Assembly: GCA_963969345.1 (NCBI GenBank)
Contig: OZ017767.1
Location: 11,972,471 to 12,036,470 of the forward strand
Length of the DNA stretch: 64,000 nt
Origin: Turbatrix aceti
Lineage: Eukaryota; Nematoda; Chromadorea; Rhabditida; Panagrolaimidae
Direction: 5' to 3'
Shown here: piece by piece, positions 37,889 to 48,884 of the stretch
Layout: each line of letters begins with the position of its first letter
Numbering within the stretch: the first letter of the stretch is position 1
Notes under the pieces: generated by a model
What the model was told of the DNA's origin: nothing
The model's database searches: none
The model's input: only the letters and a program-made list of their open reading frames with translations
Translations under genes and position numbers: made by a program

Positions 37889-38976
37889 ATGAACATATTC
37901 ACCCTTCAAGCCATAGGCTACAACACTGCATCGGCCGTTAGCGTAGTCCTCAATGCTGTACCTCTACCTCTATACTGTACCTCATCCTGGTGCGAAGTGT
38001 CCTCAGTGCTAAAACGTACAACGGAATCTTGATTACGTCCACCGTAATCAACATTTTGTTTTCGCTTTGCGTAATGTATAATTATCCTGTAAGTTTTAGT
38101 AATTATATGTGTTGGATAAAACATTTATATCTTTAGTGTGCCATGGTTAACGACGGTTCAACATATTTAATACTTCCAAAATCAAACAATGCTTCTATGG
38201 ACTTCTCATACGTAGTCGTTGCATACGTTCATACCGTCCTGACCTACCTGAATCTGATTACCACGACTAATGGCTTCATCTACCGTTATCAGTCGATCTG
38301 CCATGGAGCTCAATACACATTTAGATATGATCTGGTATCAAACATTTTATCAGTGGCACTGGCAGCACTGGCGAGTGCGGGCATCTATTTGTGCTTCTAC
38401 TCCATAGATACGGTCGTGCTTACAGAAAAGAATAAGCTGATCATGAATATGGTAGGAGACCGGCAGAATGGTGAAATCTATGTCGCCGGAGCTGCACTGA
38501 AGAATACAACAAATTCCTACTTCATGCTGACAATTGGTGTGTTTCCGATCCCGATTGCTTATTTCATAATCTTTTACACTGCTTGCAAAGTGCGATTCTA
38601 TCTCCGGCAAAATGAGCAATCTTTCTCAAAGAAAACCCTGTCGCTCCACAAACAGTACACTAAAGTTGCCATCATGCAAGCCCTCATGCCGCTCTTATCT
38701 TTTGTTGTGCCCACGATGTTCTTGACCTGCGTCAATTACTTTCAAGATATGGACACCGTTGTCACATCTGTTCTCGGCAATCAGGGAACAGCATGGATTC
38801 CCGCGGGAAACGCCTTAACTGTTCTCGTGACAGTGACGCCCGTGTATCGTCAGCAAAGCGTAAAAACTCCTCCTAGAACAAGAGCCGCCTAGAACATGAT
38901 GTGGCATACCAACTTCAAACGTATTAAAAATGTGCGAGCTCCGCCACCAAGGCGAGGGACGCTTTTTGTTCGATAA
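37889..38976 (+). pseudogene. str-like 7TM chemoreceptor, paralogue 1, probably a pseudogene
   Basis: The gene has the layout of its three neighbours: exon 1 at 37889-38088, then exon 2 from 38137. Exon 1 is 200 nt instead of the 189 nt found in all three paralogues. The extra 11 nt lie in an ACCTCT-like duplicated stretch near 37955-37970 and shift the frame inside the first membrane segment, giving a stop before the splice site. A second lesion is an in-frame TAG at 38890-38892, after TM7. Beyond it 27 codons of the conserved cytoplasmic tail can still be read to TAA 38974-38976. Exon 2 otherwise keeps the NGFIYRY motif and the seven-segment pattern. An ATG early in exon 2 would give a protein lacking TM1. 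A sequencing error in exon 1 is possible, but two independent lesions favour decay. Confidence 0.78.
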
Positions 38977-39729
38977 ACACGAGCTAAAGTAACATAGTCA
39001 CAGTACATGGTCCTCAACACATACCAAAACAGTCTGTCTACGACAATCTGCTTACAATACAGACATTAAATTTCTTTTGCCAGCGATGCATATTAAACTT
39101 TGCGCTAAGTTCATTTGCTCTACAAATAAACGATATTATCGGTGAGAAAGGATGGCATAACTGGTCCGATAGAATCGTTGGCTAGATACTGTGGAAAGGT
39201 AAATTTGCCTAAAAATAAAAATAAAAATAACAAAAATGTACAGAAACGATAACAAATTGATGTAACACAAAAAGAACATACCCCTAATTAGAACGTTAGC
39301 ATGTCAGTTTTTTATATCCGTGCAATTATTTTCTCAACTGATTTTGCTGTTTTAGTATGCGTGTACTGAAAACAGCCAGAAGAACAAAAAATTATTTGCG
39401 TGGATACTAATCCAGGAATGTGTATATGTTTTAGGAACACCGTCTGGATTTTTCAAAGCACAAATTCATGTGTTTTTCACGTAGCACACACGTGATGATC
39501 GTACATTACTTTTAATGCCATCGACTTATGTACGTTATTAGATTTTGTAAAGTGCGTTTTTTTTAATTTTACCATATTTTTAATCCGACTGGTTTGCCAA
39601 CGAGAGCGCAATACGCACGCCCCTTACTAATAAATAAAAATAAATAAAATTGCTCACGTGCTTTTCTATCAAGTTTATGGGCCTCACAGATACAAGCGCA
39701 ATCGTAGCGTCGTTAAGTCTTCGTATCAA
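38977..39729. other. Spacer between str-like paralogues 1 and 2
   Basis: Holds the 3' flank of paralogue 1 and the upstream region of paralogue 2. No gene or repeat was recognised. A CTCACAG acceptor-like sequence at 39679-39687 lies 45 bp before the ATG of paralogue 2. Confidence 0.5.
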
Positions 39730-40826
39730 ATGAACGTATTCACCTTCCAAGTGATACACTATAGCACTTCATCGGCTATTAGCCTGATCCTAAATGGTAT
39801 TATACTGTACCTCATTATGGTGCAAGGTGTGTTTAGTGCCAAGACGTATAATGGAATCTTGGTTACGTCCACTGTAGTCAACATTTTGTTTTCGCTTTGC
39901 GTACTATATGTTTATCCTGTAAGTTTTACACAACTTAAAAAAGTTTAAAAAAAGGATACTGTTTTTAGTGTGCCATGCTTCATGACGGTTCAACATATTT
40001 GATACTTCCCAAATCGGACAACACTTTCATAAACTTTTCATACGAAGTCGTTGCATACGTTCATACCACGTTGATCTACCTGAATCTGATTACCACGACT
40101 AATGGCTTTATCTACCGTTACCGTTCGATCTGCCATGGCGCTGAATATACATTCAGATATGCCCTGGTGTCAAACATGTTATCAGTAGCACTGGCAGCAA
40201 TGATCAGTGCATCAACTTATATTTGTTTCTACATTATAGATCCGGTCGTGCTAGCAGAAACGGAAAACACGATCATGGAAATGCTCCATGGTCAGCATAA
40301 GGGACATAATATTCGAGTCGCTGGAGCTACCTTAGACAACACAGTGAATGCTTACACCATGTTGACGATTGGGGTACTCCCGATTCCGATTTCTTATTTT
40401 CTAATTTTTTACACTTATTACAAAGTAGAATCTTACCTTCGGAAAAACGAAAAGTGCTTCACAATTAAAACGCTATCGCTTCACAGACAGTACACCAAAG
40501 TTGTCATCATGCAAGCACTCATGCCGTTCTTATCTTTTGTTGTGCCCACGATGTTTTTGATCTGTATCAATTATATCGAACACTTTGACAACATTATATC
40601 GTCCGTGATCGGAATTCAGGGAATGGCATGGATCCCTGCGGGCAACGCCTTAACTGTTTTCGTGACAGTGAAACCCGTGTATCGTCAGATATTTTGTCAG
40701 ACCCGCGTAGAAACTCCCCCTCAAAGGCAAAGAAGAGCCCCCGTGATGATCAAACATGCTGGTTCCAATCGTTTCAATGTTACGCGAGTCCCTCCAGCAC
40801 GGCGGGGGCCGTTATTTGTTCGATAA
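39730..40826 (+). CDS. str-like 7TM chemoreceptor, paralogue 2, about 348 aa
   Basis: Exon 1 is 39730-39918 (189 nt) and exon 2 is 39969-40826, joined in phase 0 at a TATCCT/GTAAGT donor. The protein has seven membrane segments. SLILNGIILYLI in segment 1 and KTYNGILVTSTVVN in loop 1/segment 2 correspond to the Str pattern. NGFIYRYRSIC ends segment 3. LHRQYTKVVIMQALMP precedes segment 6, and WIPAGNALTV with VYRQ ends segment 7. A basic Arg/Pro/Gln-rich cytoplasmic tail of about 45 residues follows. It is predicted to be an olfactory or gustatory GPCR in sensory neurons. It is one of four tandem copies in the same orientation with an identical intron position. A stop after FVR truncates the tail by seven residues relative to paralogue 3. 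Confidence 0.9.
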
Positions 40827-41804
40827 TGTAACGATAAACAAAAGTAATACAATTATGTATTGCTCCTTTGTCAACACATGTACCTTTGATTACGACACTC
40901 CGCTTACAATACAGACAAATTAAATTTATTTTACGAACTTTGAACAATATTCTTTGCGCTAACAGTAAGCTTATTTGTTCTACAATACAAGAACGGCAAA
41001 GAGTGTAATTTATTTAAAACACAAATAAGTATCCATAAACACTGAAATTCAACAAGACGAAAACCAAACCACGGCGACGATCGCGTCCAAATCGAATCGA
41101 AACATTTTGGATTCTTCCTGGATGCCAACGTATTCAAAATCGTTCGTGCAATTTATTGTGTCGTTGTCGTTGTCCATTTCTCAGTTATTCACCTGCACAA
41201 CTCATTGTCGGCATGAAAAGTATAAAATGAAAATGAAAAACGTATGCACACCACTCAAAAACAAAGTTGTCATTCGAACGCTCAAATTTGAGCGAGTTTC
41301 GAGTTTTTGAGTCGAAATGTTTGCTTGAAAACTGGACGCGAGAATCTTCAAAACAAGTAGTGTGACATCAAAAAAAAATTATTGCAACAAAAAAATAAAC
41401 AATGAAGCCAAAAAACAACATAATGCACATAAATAAAAAAAACAGAAAACACTTTCGCGCTTGATTTGAAACTTTCACGACGAAATTTCACTCCACGCGG
41501 GTACCGTACGCATTCAAACGCGAGCATTGCTGTTTTACTTCCTTTGTTCAGTTTTTCTACTCACACATTTATTTTTTGATATTTCTGCACGAGATTTTAC
41601 CGTTTAGGTATACGATTTTTTTGTTTGTGATTTGCTACGCAATTTCTGTTTTTGCACAAAAGCGACCAAATTGCACCAATTCTTTCAAATGTCAGTTCGC
41701 GTGTTCAGAATTAGCATAATGCGTGATATTGATATAATTTCTGTTTTTCAACCAGTTTTCGTCTTTGATTCACAGTCTGAGATTGTCACTGTTATCTTTC
41801 AGTG
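40827..41804. other. Upstream region of the pyruvate dehydrogenase gene
   Basis: Nearly 1 kb without coding signals. A TTTTTCAACCAG acceptor-like sequence at about 41747-41756 and CTTTCAG at 41797-41802 lie just before the ATG at 41805. The latter would place a trans-spliced leader almost directly on the start codon. Confidence 0.5.
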
Positions 41805-43271
41805 ATGTCGATCGTGACTGGGTTTTCGTTGCGCAGCTTGTCGGCAAAGACGTCGGCTGCTACTACTGCGGTCTTGGCGACGCGATTCGCTTCTTCCGAA
41901 GCAGTCTTTCAAAATCGTCCCTACAAGCTCTACCGTCTGGATACCGGTCCGGCAGCCGAAGTCACTGTTACCCGCGACGATGCTCTCACCTACTACCGTC
42001 AAATGCAGGTTGGTTGATAAATATGCGCTTGAACAAAAATTTTCGTGTCAAATATTCGCTTTACCTAAAAAATGTAATTTTTTGCCTATTTTTTGCGGTT
42101 TTTGACAGTAAAAGGGTATTATAAAACTGGATCCAATAATTTTCGTTGCGAGCCGTTTTTACCAAAAAATGTGATTCTAGGCCTATTTTTTGGGGGTTGT
42201 GTATGTAAAATGTTTTTTAGGTAATCCGCCGTTCCGAAACCACCGCCAACAACATGTACAAGGAGAAGGTGGTTCGTGGATTCTGCCATCTCTACACCGG
42301 TCAGGAAGCCGTCGCCGTCGGAATGAAAGGCGCCATGCACGATGAGGACTCTGTAATCACGTCCTATCGCTGCCACGCCTTCACGTACCTTCTCGGCTCG
42401 ACGACGCGTCAGGTGCTCTGCGAACTGACTGGTCGCATCTCGGGCAACGTCCACGGCAAAGGTGGCTCGATGCACATGTACGAACGCAACTTCTACGGCG
42501 GCAACGGCATCGTTGGAGCTCAAATCCCCCTCGGCGCAGGTGTCGGTTTTGCGTACCACTTCCGGGACCAGAAGAACACGTGCTTCACGATTTACGGCGA
42601 TGGCGCGGCCAACCAGGGTCAGCTATTCGAGTCCGTGAATATGGCCAAGCTCTGGAACCTACCCGTCACTTTTGTCTGCGAGAACAACGGCGTCGGTATG
42701 GGAACCATCGCGAGTCGCGCAGCTGCCTCGACTGAGTTCTATGCTCGCAACGACGCAGTCCCTGGCATCTGGGTCGACGGCATGGACGTCATTTCGGTCC
42801 GTGAGGCGATACGCTACGCCAAGGAGTTCAACAACGCCGGCCACGGTCCCATCACTGTCGAAGTTGACACCTACCGTTACGTTGGCCACTCTGTTTCTGA
42901 TCCCGGCACGAGGTGAGTTTTTATAACTTCTTTCGCGTGTACTGTGCTTTTTTAGCTACCGTACCCGTGACGAAGTCCAGAAGGTCCGAAAGACGCGTGA
43001 TCCCATCATGACGTTCAAAGACAAGATCATCAGCGCGGGTCTGACCACCGAGGAGGAGCTCAAGCAGATCGACAAGGACGTCAAGAAGGAGATCGAAGAT
43101 GCCATTAAGTTTGCCACCACCGATCCTGTTCTTCCACCCGAAGGTCTCTACGCTGATCTCTACCACAACACTGAAGCCCAGCTGATTCATGGTTGCCTGG
43201 CGGATGAGACCATTGTCCAGCCTGTTTTGACGTCTGCTGAAGTTCTTCAGAAAGCTGGCTTCAAGATGTGA
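41805..43271 (+). CDS. pdha-1: Pyruvate dehydrogenase E1 component subunit alpha, mitochondrial, about 403 aa
   Basis: Exons are 41805-42008, 42221-42912 and 42956-43271, in phases 0 and 2. E1-alpha pairs with E1-beta and uses thiamine diphosphate to decarboxylate pyruvate in the mitochondrial matrix, feeding acetyl-CoA into the TCA cycle. The first 30 residues are Ser/Ala/Thr/Arg-rich, a mitochondrial presequence. The thiamine-binding motif is intact: GDG at 194-196 and NN at 223-224. The phosphorylation loop reads YRYVGHSVSDPGTSYRTRDE, so both regulatory serines (292 and 299) and the preceding histidine are conserved. The first His of the usual YHGHS is Val here, and the ENNRYGMG of most E1-alphas is ENNGVGMG. 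Length matches the family (about 390-400 aa). It is a housekeeping gene inside a chemoreceptor array, with codon use more GC-rich than its neighbours. An alternative GTG upstream is not needed because the ATG at 41805 is well placed. Confidence 0.96.
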
Positions 43272-43345
43272 GCTTTATTTGATGTGATTGATGTTGTATT
43301 ATATTGTTCTGGTATAAAATGTTTATGGTGACACTTTACTCTTCC

Positions 43346-43355
43346 GGGGGGGGGG
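43346..43355 (+). repeat. Run of ten G in the pyruvate dehydrogenase 3' flank
   Basis: A (G)10 homopolymer lies 75 bp after the stop, probably within the 3' UTR. Such tracts are mutable and prone to sequencing error in an AT-rich genome. Confidence 0.7.
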
Positions 43356-43443
43356 CACGATTTTAACCTTATAGGGTGCAATGAAACTTTAGACACATTT
43401 CTTGCTACACTGTAACCTTGTGACATGGTTCATAAAGCAAAAA

Positions 43444-43449
43444 AATAAA
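43444..43449 (+). promoter_or_regulatory. Probable polyadenylation signal for pyruvate dehydrogenase E1-alpha
   Basis: AATAAA lies 173 bp after the stop codon, followed by a T- and G-rich sequence (TTATGTTGTTTCTGTGG) that suits a downstream element. The next gene starts 200 bp further on, so the position is sensible. Confidence 0.5.
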
Positions 43450-43650
43450 TTATGTTGTTTCTGTGGCATTCGACTTGTTTGCCGGCGTCGACGAAATATT
43501 ACACGTACTCGCGCTCGAAGTTCATGAGCATAAAAAATTTAATAAAAAATAAATTAGCTAACTTGTTTCTCGGTCTAGTTTATAGGATATAGACAAGCCT
43601 TGCAAGAACGTGCGCATTTGTAGCAGCTTTAGCCTCTGGATAGGTGTGAA

Positions 43651-45841
43651 ATGAATATATTCACTTTCCAAGCCATGGGCTACACCACTGCATCGGGCGT
43701 TAGTTTGATCCTCAATGGGATTATACTGTACCTCATCCTGGTGCAAGGTGTCTTCACTGCCCAGACATATAACGGAATCTTGGTTACGTCCACCGTAGTC
43801 AACATTTTGTTTTCGCTCTGCGTACTATATGTTTACCCTGTAAGTTTAACATATTGTTTTTTTTTTTAAATAAAATTGTTTAAAACAATTATATTGACTT
43901 TAGTGTGCTATACTCTACGACGGCTCATCTTACATGATCCTTCCTTTATCACACAACGAAATTATTCAGTACTCATATAAAATCGTCGGTTTTTTTTATT
44001 CACTCCTGCTATACTTGAACTTGATTATCACTGCTAACGGCTTTATATATCGTTACCGATCCATCTGCCTTGGCGCGGGGTACACGTTCAGGTACGGCTT
44101 GGTGACCACTGTTTTTTCAGTGGTACTAGCGGCTACGATCAGTGCAGCCATTTATTTATGTACCTACACCATAGATCCAATTGTGCTCGCAGAAAAGAAT
44201 CGAATGATTATGAACATGATCGGGGACCGACGGAATAGAGAAATCTACACGGAGAAGTCGAAACCAAGCTTGCGTCCCGTTAAAGTTAAGTTTGCGCCGG
44301 CCATTTGTAAACTTGCCATAAAAAGGACGCAAGCTTAACTCTGACTCGACGCAAGCTTAACGTATAGGCGTAAAATTTGCATATTAGGTAGCGTTCGTGC
44401 CCGGTTGTTATTTTGTGTTTTCCATCCCTATTGTGTCCCCTTGTGTCCACGTTTTCTCATTGCATCATTTTATATGCTCAAATTAACAAAACAATCATCA
44501 AGTTAACAAAAAAAGACAAGAATAACGCCGGATCAACGGCTAACCATGGGTGCTGTTGTCGTCGATGTGCGGGTATGATCACCGGTGCCAGTTCCGTCGC
44601 GGACGCGTTCGTCGTCAAGCATTTTTGATTCAGCGGTATTTTCGTAATGATGATTCAGGGGCGCTTTTCATGATTCTGATTCCTGAAAAAATGTATAATC
44701 TTTTTGTTAAATGTACATAAAAACTTACAAACAATCCTCGAAGTTGTTTCGAATCATAAAAAGTAGTTGTTGGTAAAGAAGTGCTTCTCTCGGCAATCAT
44801 CACTCCGCGCAACGTCGAAACTGATATCTAAAACGAAAAAAAACAACAGATAAAAAGCAAAAGCTCGACACAAACGGACAAATGCGAATACTGACTGAAA
44901 ACAAGAAAGAATTGAAACATGAATCGAATGCAAAATTTTTATCGAAAGATCGCGAAGTCAATTTCGCTTTGAGATTCGATAACTTTTCATCAAAAAAAAC
45001 AAAAAAAGTAAAATTTGAATTGAACAACTTCAGGCAAATTGCCAAATTAAGGGGCAGAAGTCTGACTTTGCTGCACCGCAAGCTTGATACAACCAATTTT
45101 TGACAAAATGTTAAGTTTGTGCCATGTAAATGTCAGATTGCAGCCCTATGAACAGCGAAAAACGTTCATTTTTTTATTTTTTCATTTTTTTCAAACTTGT
45201 TGCAAGTTTGTCGCAAGTCTGACATCGCTTAAGTCGACCGTAATCTGACTTCACATGCCGTAAGTCTGACTCTGCGTCGACGCAAGCTTGGTTTCGACTT
45301 CTCCGTGTATGTAGCTGGGGCTTCCCTGGACAACACACTGAATGCCCATATCATGCTGATCATTGGAGTGCTTCCGAGCCCGATTGCCTATTTCCTCATT
45401 TTTTATACCTACGTCAAAGTGCGATCCTACCTCCGAAAAAACGAGCAATCTTTTTCGAAGAAAACTCTGTCGCTCCACAGACAGTATACCAAAGTCGTAA
45501 TCATGCAAGCACTCATGCCATTCATATCTTTTGTCACACCCATGTTCTTCCTAGTTTGCATCAATTACGTCCAAGATATGGACACTGTTGTCATGTCTGT
45601 TATCGGCATCCACGGAATGACGTGGATCCCCGCAGGCAATGCCTTTACTGTTCTCATGACAGTGAAATCAGTGTATCGCCAAATATTTTGTCAAACACGC
45701 GTAGAAACTCCACCTCAAAGGCAAAGGAGAGCCCCCGTGATGATCAAACATGCTGGTTCCAATCGTTTCAATGTTACGCGAGTCCCACCACCACGGCGGG
45801 GGGCGCTTTTTGTTCGGCACAACGTTGCTGAAAGAAAGTAA
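43651..45841 (+). pseudogene. str-like 7TM chemoreceptor, paralogue 3, interrupted by a transposon
   Basis: Exon 1 is 43651-43839 (189 nt, as in the intact copies). Exon 2 starts at 43904 and reads through segments 2-4 to GAAATCTA at 44247. A 1060-bp inverted-repeat element follows, and the receptor frame resumes at 45308 (TATGTAGCTGG) and runs to TAA 45839-45841. Removing the element plus one copy of the duplicated TA restores an uninterrupted frame of about 358 codons that aligns across its length with paralogues 2 and 4. As it stands, the frame reads about 30 codons of element sequence and stops at 44336-44338, which truncates the receptor after segment 4. No other lesion was seen, so the insertion is probably recent. 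Somatic or germline excision, or splicing out of the element, could restore function. Confidence 0.9.
44248..45307. mobile_element. Tc1/mariner-type non-autonomous element, 1060 bp, inserted in a chemoreceptor
   Basis: Terminal inverted repeats of about 28 bp are perfect, from CACGGAGAAGTCGAAACCAA at 44248 and its inverse ending at 45307. TA flanks both ends (44246-44247 and 45308-45309), and the empty site can be read from the paralogues. TA duplication is characteristic of Tc1/mariner elements. The subterminal regions repeat a CGCAAGCTT motif at 44328-44336, 44350-44358, 45077-45085 and 45281-45289, and inverted at 44266-44274, which look like transposase-binding sites. The interior has no frame resembling a transposase, so mobilisation would need an enzyme from elsewhere. 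A more GC-rich internal patch at 44525-44625 might be captured host sequence. Confidence 0.9.
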
Positions 45842-46599
45842 AATAAACGGGGTACTGATACTGTCTAAATATTCATTGAAATGTTCTTTTGGATACGTCC
45901 AAATCAAATTTTTTTTTATATGTCTGCATAATATGTCTAACGTATTCGTTAATGAGATTGCAATATTTTATCGTATTCGGTAGCAAATGAGTACGAACAG
46001 GTACACGAGCTGGGTTGCGAGAACGAAAGAAGACATTGTGCTCAACTTTTTAAAATAAAACAAAAAGAATTTAAAATTACATACAAAGTGTTATTTAACC
46101 GCAAATGCAGCCATAAATTGTTTACCATTTAAAAAAATTACTTTTTTGTATTCTTATGATATTTTTTTATTTGCAAATTTAATACTACACGACCGGCACG
46201 CATAGGCAGTTGTATTTTAGGCGTAATTTCTGTCGGAATACTGGCCTCTTTTCCCAGCAACACTTCATGGAAGCAAGTGATGTATGACTCTTGTTAAGGT
46301 CAAAAAAGTATAAACATCAATGAAAACGTGCCGCGTACTATAGTAAAGCATTCTTATAAACACCACTGTCAGAGAGCAATCTTTTAAAAGAGGGAGGGTG
46401 AACAATTCTTGTGCACCGGTTGTTTGTCATGTCGGCGAAGGCAGACAACGTGCGTTTTAGGCAACCGTGACCAAAAATAGCGTTAATAAATATTACATGT
46501 GCGTTTAATGTGCACCCTTGAGCCCTACCTTAAAAGGTGACAGATAAATGTTTCACGTTTTTAGCACCCTTATGTTAGGTGAACCCCAGTGAGTGTAGC
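45842..46599. other. Spacer between str-like paralogues 3 and 4
   Basis: No gene was seen. CACGTTTTTAG at 46554-46564 is a good acceptor 35 bp before the ATG of paralogue 4 and may be the trans-splice site. Confidence 0.5.
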
Positions 46600-47712
46600 A
46601 TGAACGTGTTCGCCATCCACGCCATCAATTTTAACATTGCCTCAGCCGTGAGCCTGATCCTCAATGGCGCAATTCTGTACCTCATCCTGGTCCGAAGTAT
46701 CCTCGGCACCAAGACGTATAACGGTATTCTGATTACGTCTACCGTAGTCAACATACTGTACTCGCTTTGTTTATTTTACGTCAAACCTGTGAGTTTTGAT
46801 CATAAAAAAATTTAACATGAATTTTCGCATTTTTAGTGGGCAATACTCCACGACGGCACAACTTACATGATCCTCCCCAAATCGGAGAGCACTGCCCTTC
46901 AATTATCGTACCTGGTCATCGGTTCTACATGGACAGCCCTGCTCTACATGAACCTGATTATCACTGCCAACGGCTTTATCTATCGTTACCGGCATATCTG
47001 TATGGGCACTGAATACACATTCAGGTACGGTCTCGTGTCAAACGTTTTATCAGTCGCACTGGCATCGCTGATCAGTATAGCTATCTTGTTATGCTGCTAT
47101 ACGATAGATCCTGTTGTCCTGGCGGAACGCAGCCGTGTTATCATGTCCATGATCGGTGGGCGGCATAATGAGGACATGAAAATAGCTGGAGCTTCTTTAG
47201 ACAACACGGTGAATGCCTACGTAATGCTGACGATTGGAGTGCTTCCAAGTCCGATTGCCTATTTCCTAATTTTCTACACCTACTTCAAAGTGCGATCCTA
47301 TCTCCGGCAAAACGAGAAATCCTTCACGAAAAAAACTCTGTCACTCCACAGACAGTACACTAAAGTAGTCATCATGCAAGCACTCATGCCGTTTGTGTCT
47401 TTCGTCGTGCCCATGGCTTTCCTGGTTTGCCTTAATTTCACGAACAACATGGATACCGTAATCATGTCCATTCTCGGCCTCCAGGGATTGGCATGGATCC
47501 CCGCGGGAAATGCCGTTACAGTTCTCTTCTCGGTTAAGCCGTTGTACCGTTACATATTTTGTAGTACGTGCAAATCCCGTCCACCTCAGAACAGGGCTCC
47601 CACGAAGACTGCAAACACCACTACAATTTCCCGACCCTATGTTGTACGTGCTCCCCCACCGCGACGTGGTCCACTGTTTGCTGGTCACAGCAGTGTTGGT
47701 GAAAGAAAGTGA
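46600..47712 (+). CDS. str-like 7TM chemoreceptor, paralogue 4, about 354 aa
   Basis: Exon 1 is 46600-46788 (189 nt) and exon 2 is 46837-47712, joined in phase 0. The frame also opens 21 nt upstream at a GTG, but the ATG at 46600 aligns with the starts of the other three copies. All seven segments are present. SLILNGAILYLILV lies in segment 1, NGFIYRYRHIC at the end of segment 3, and IDPVVLAE after segment 4. LHRQYTKVVIMQALMP precedes segment 6, and WIPAGNAVTV with PLYR closes segment 7. The cytoplasmic tail is Pro/Arg-rich and ends GERK, like paralogue 3 but unlike the shorter paralogue 2. The tail middle differs from paralogues 2 and 3 (Thr- and Pro-rich instead of the shared basic segment). 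It is predicted to be a chemosensory GPCR. Confidence 0.91.
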
Positions 47713-48884
47713 AGTAAACATGTAAATTCGTAGAACTGGTCACTTTTAAAGTGGATTAACAAAATTTAGATTTTTTGAAAAATCCTGTACTTTTATTTGG
47801 AAAAGCGAATTTATTTTGGTGTAAGATGACGTAACAGTGGCATAGCACAAAACACACTTCAGTTATCTTAACAACAATTACGCTCATACAAGAAAATTAT
47901 GTACAAAAATAGCCGGTGGGATATATCCTATAGGGGTCGTTTTATGCTTCCAACCTCCAGGTAGTACTTTTATGTATGTTCACGCGCCCGCGTACATTGA
48001 ACAACCGTCGCTTGCAAGCGCATTTGTTCAAAGTGCCACAAACAAAAGCCTAACATAAATTCTGTTACTACATAAAAAAAAATTTTCTCAGCCTGTTCAA
48101 TAAAATCATTTCATTAACAATTACAGTAAAAAAATGTAAACATGTTATTTGGACAAAAAATAGCAAACAACCTGCCAGGTGTAAAACGAGAGTGAGCAGA
48201 TAAATTACAAAACTACAAAGAAAAATTAATGTTGAATCGACTGATTCTTGAGAAAAAAGGGCAGGTAAGAGAGGTGAAAAGACAGGAAAACAAAAAGGCA
48301 ATAAAGAATTACAAAAGGATAAGTTGTGACGCTTGACTAACATTTTTCAGGGCGAAAATAACAAGATTATACCATAAGTATATAAGTGATCCGGAAGAGT
48401 CGACAACAAACCTTTTCTTTGGACGGTTAGGGTTAACATAGGCTAGAATCAAAGACTGAAAGAAACAAGGCCTAAACAAGCGTTTTTTGGACGCCAAAAA
48501 ATTCTCAAAAATTCAAATTCGTGAAGAAGGCAAAAAGATGGCAGCGAAATTGTCATACGAAAAAGGAAAAAAAGAATACAGAGTCAAGGCGCTTCGTGTT
48601 GATTGTTCTGTATTTGCGTGTCACGACCGGATGGATCGAGATCGAGGCAAGGAAGTAAGCAGAAAACCGATTGGTGTGCAAAAATAGAAGGACACGTAAA
48701 TCCAGAAGAAGACCAGCAGAACGTAACAACTGAACGAAAAAAAGAAGAGGAGAGACACTGGTTGGTGAATTAGACTGACTCCAGGTGACAGCATAAGCTA
48801 ACGGCTAACAAGGTTACAAAGAGGCCACAGAGAGAAATTCTGTTACTTACCAGATGTATTATACCATTTAAAGAGCGTTCGGCG
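47713..48884. other. Convergent 3' flanks of paralogue 4 and the Ig gene
   Basis: The plus strand from about 48060 is A-rich, so the minus strand is T-rich like the introns of the minus-strand Ig gene. This suggests the Ig transcript extends well past its stop codon. No open frame with a domain was seen. Confidence 0.45.
48849..48857 (-). promoter_or_regulatory. Strong splice donor 35 nt after the Ig-gene stop codon
   Basis: On the minus strand, CATCTG/GTAAGTAACA lies just downstream of the TAA at 48885-48887. This is the best donor consensus in the gene. It implies an intron in the 3' UTR, or an alternative isoform with a different last exon reached from an earlier donor. Confidence 0.5.
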
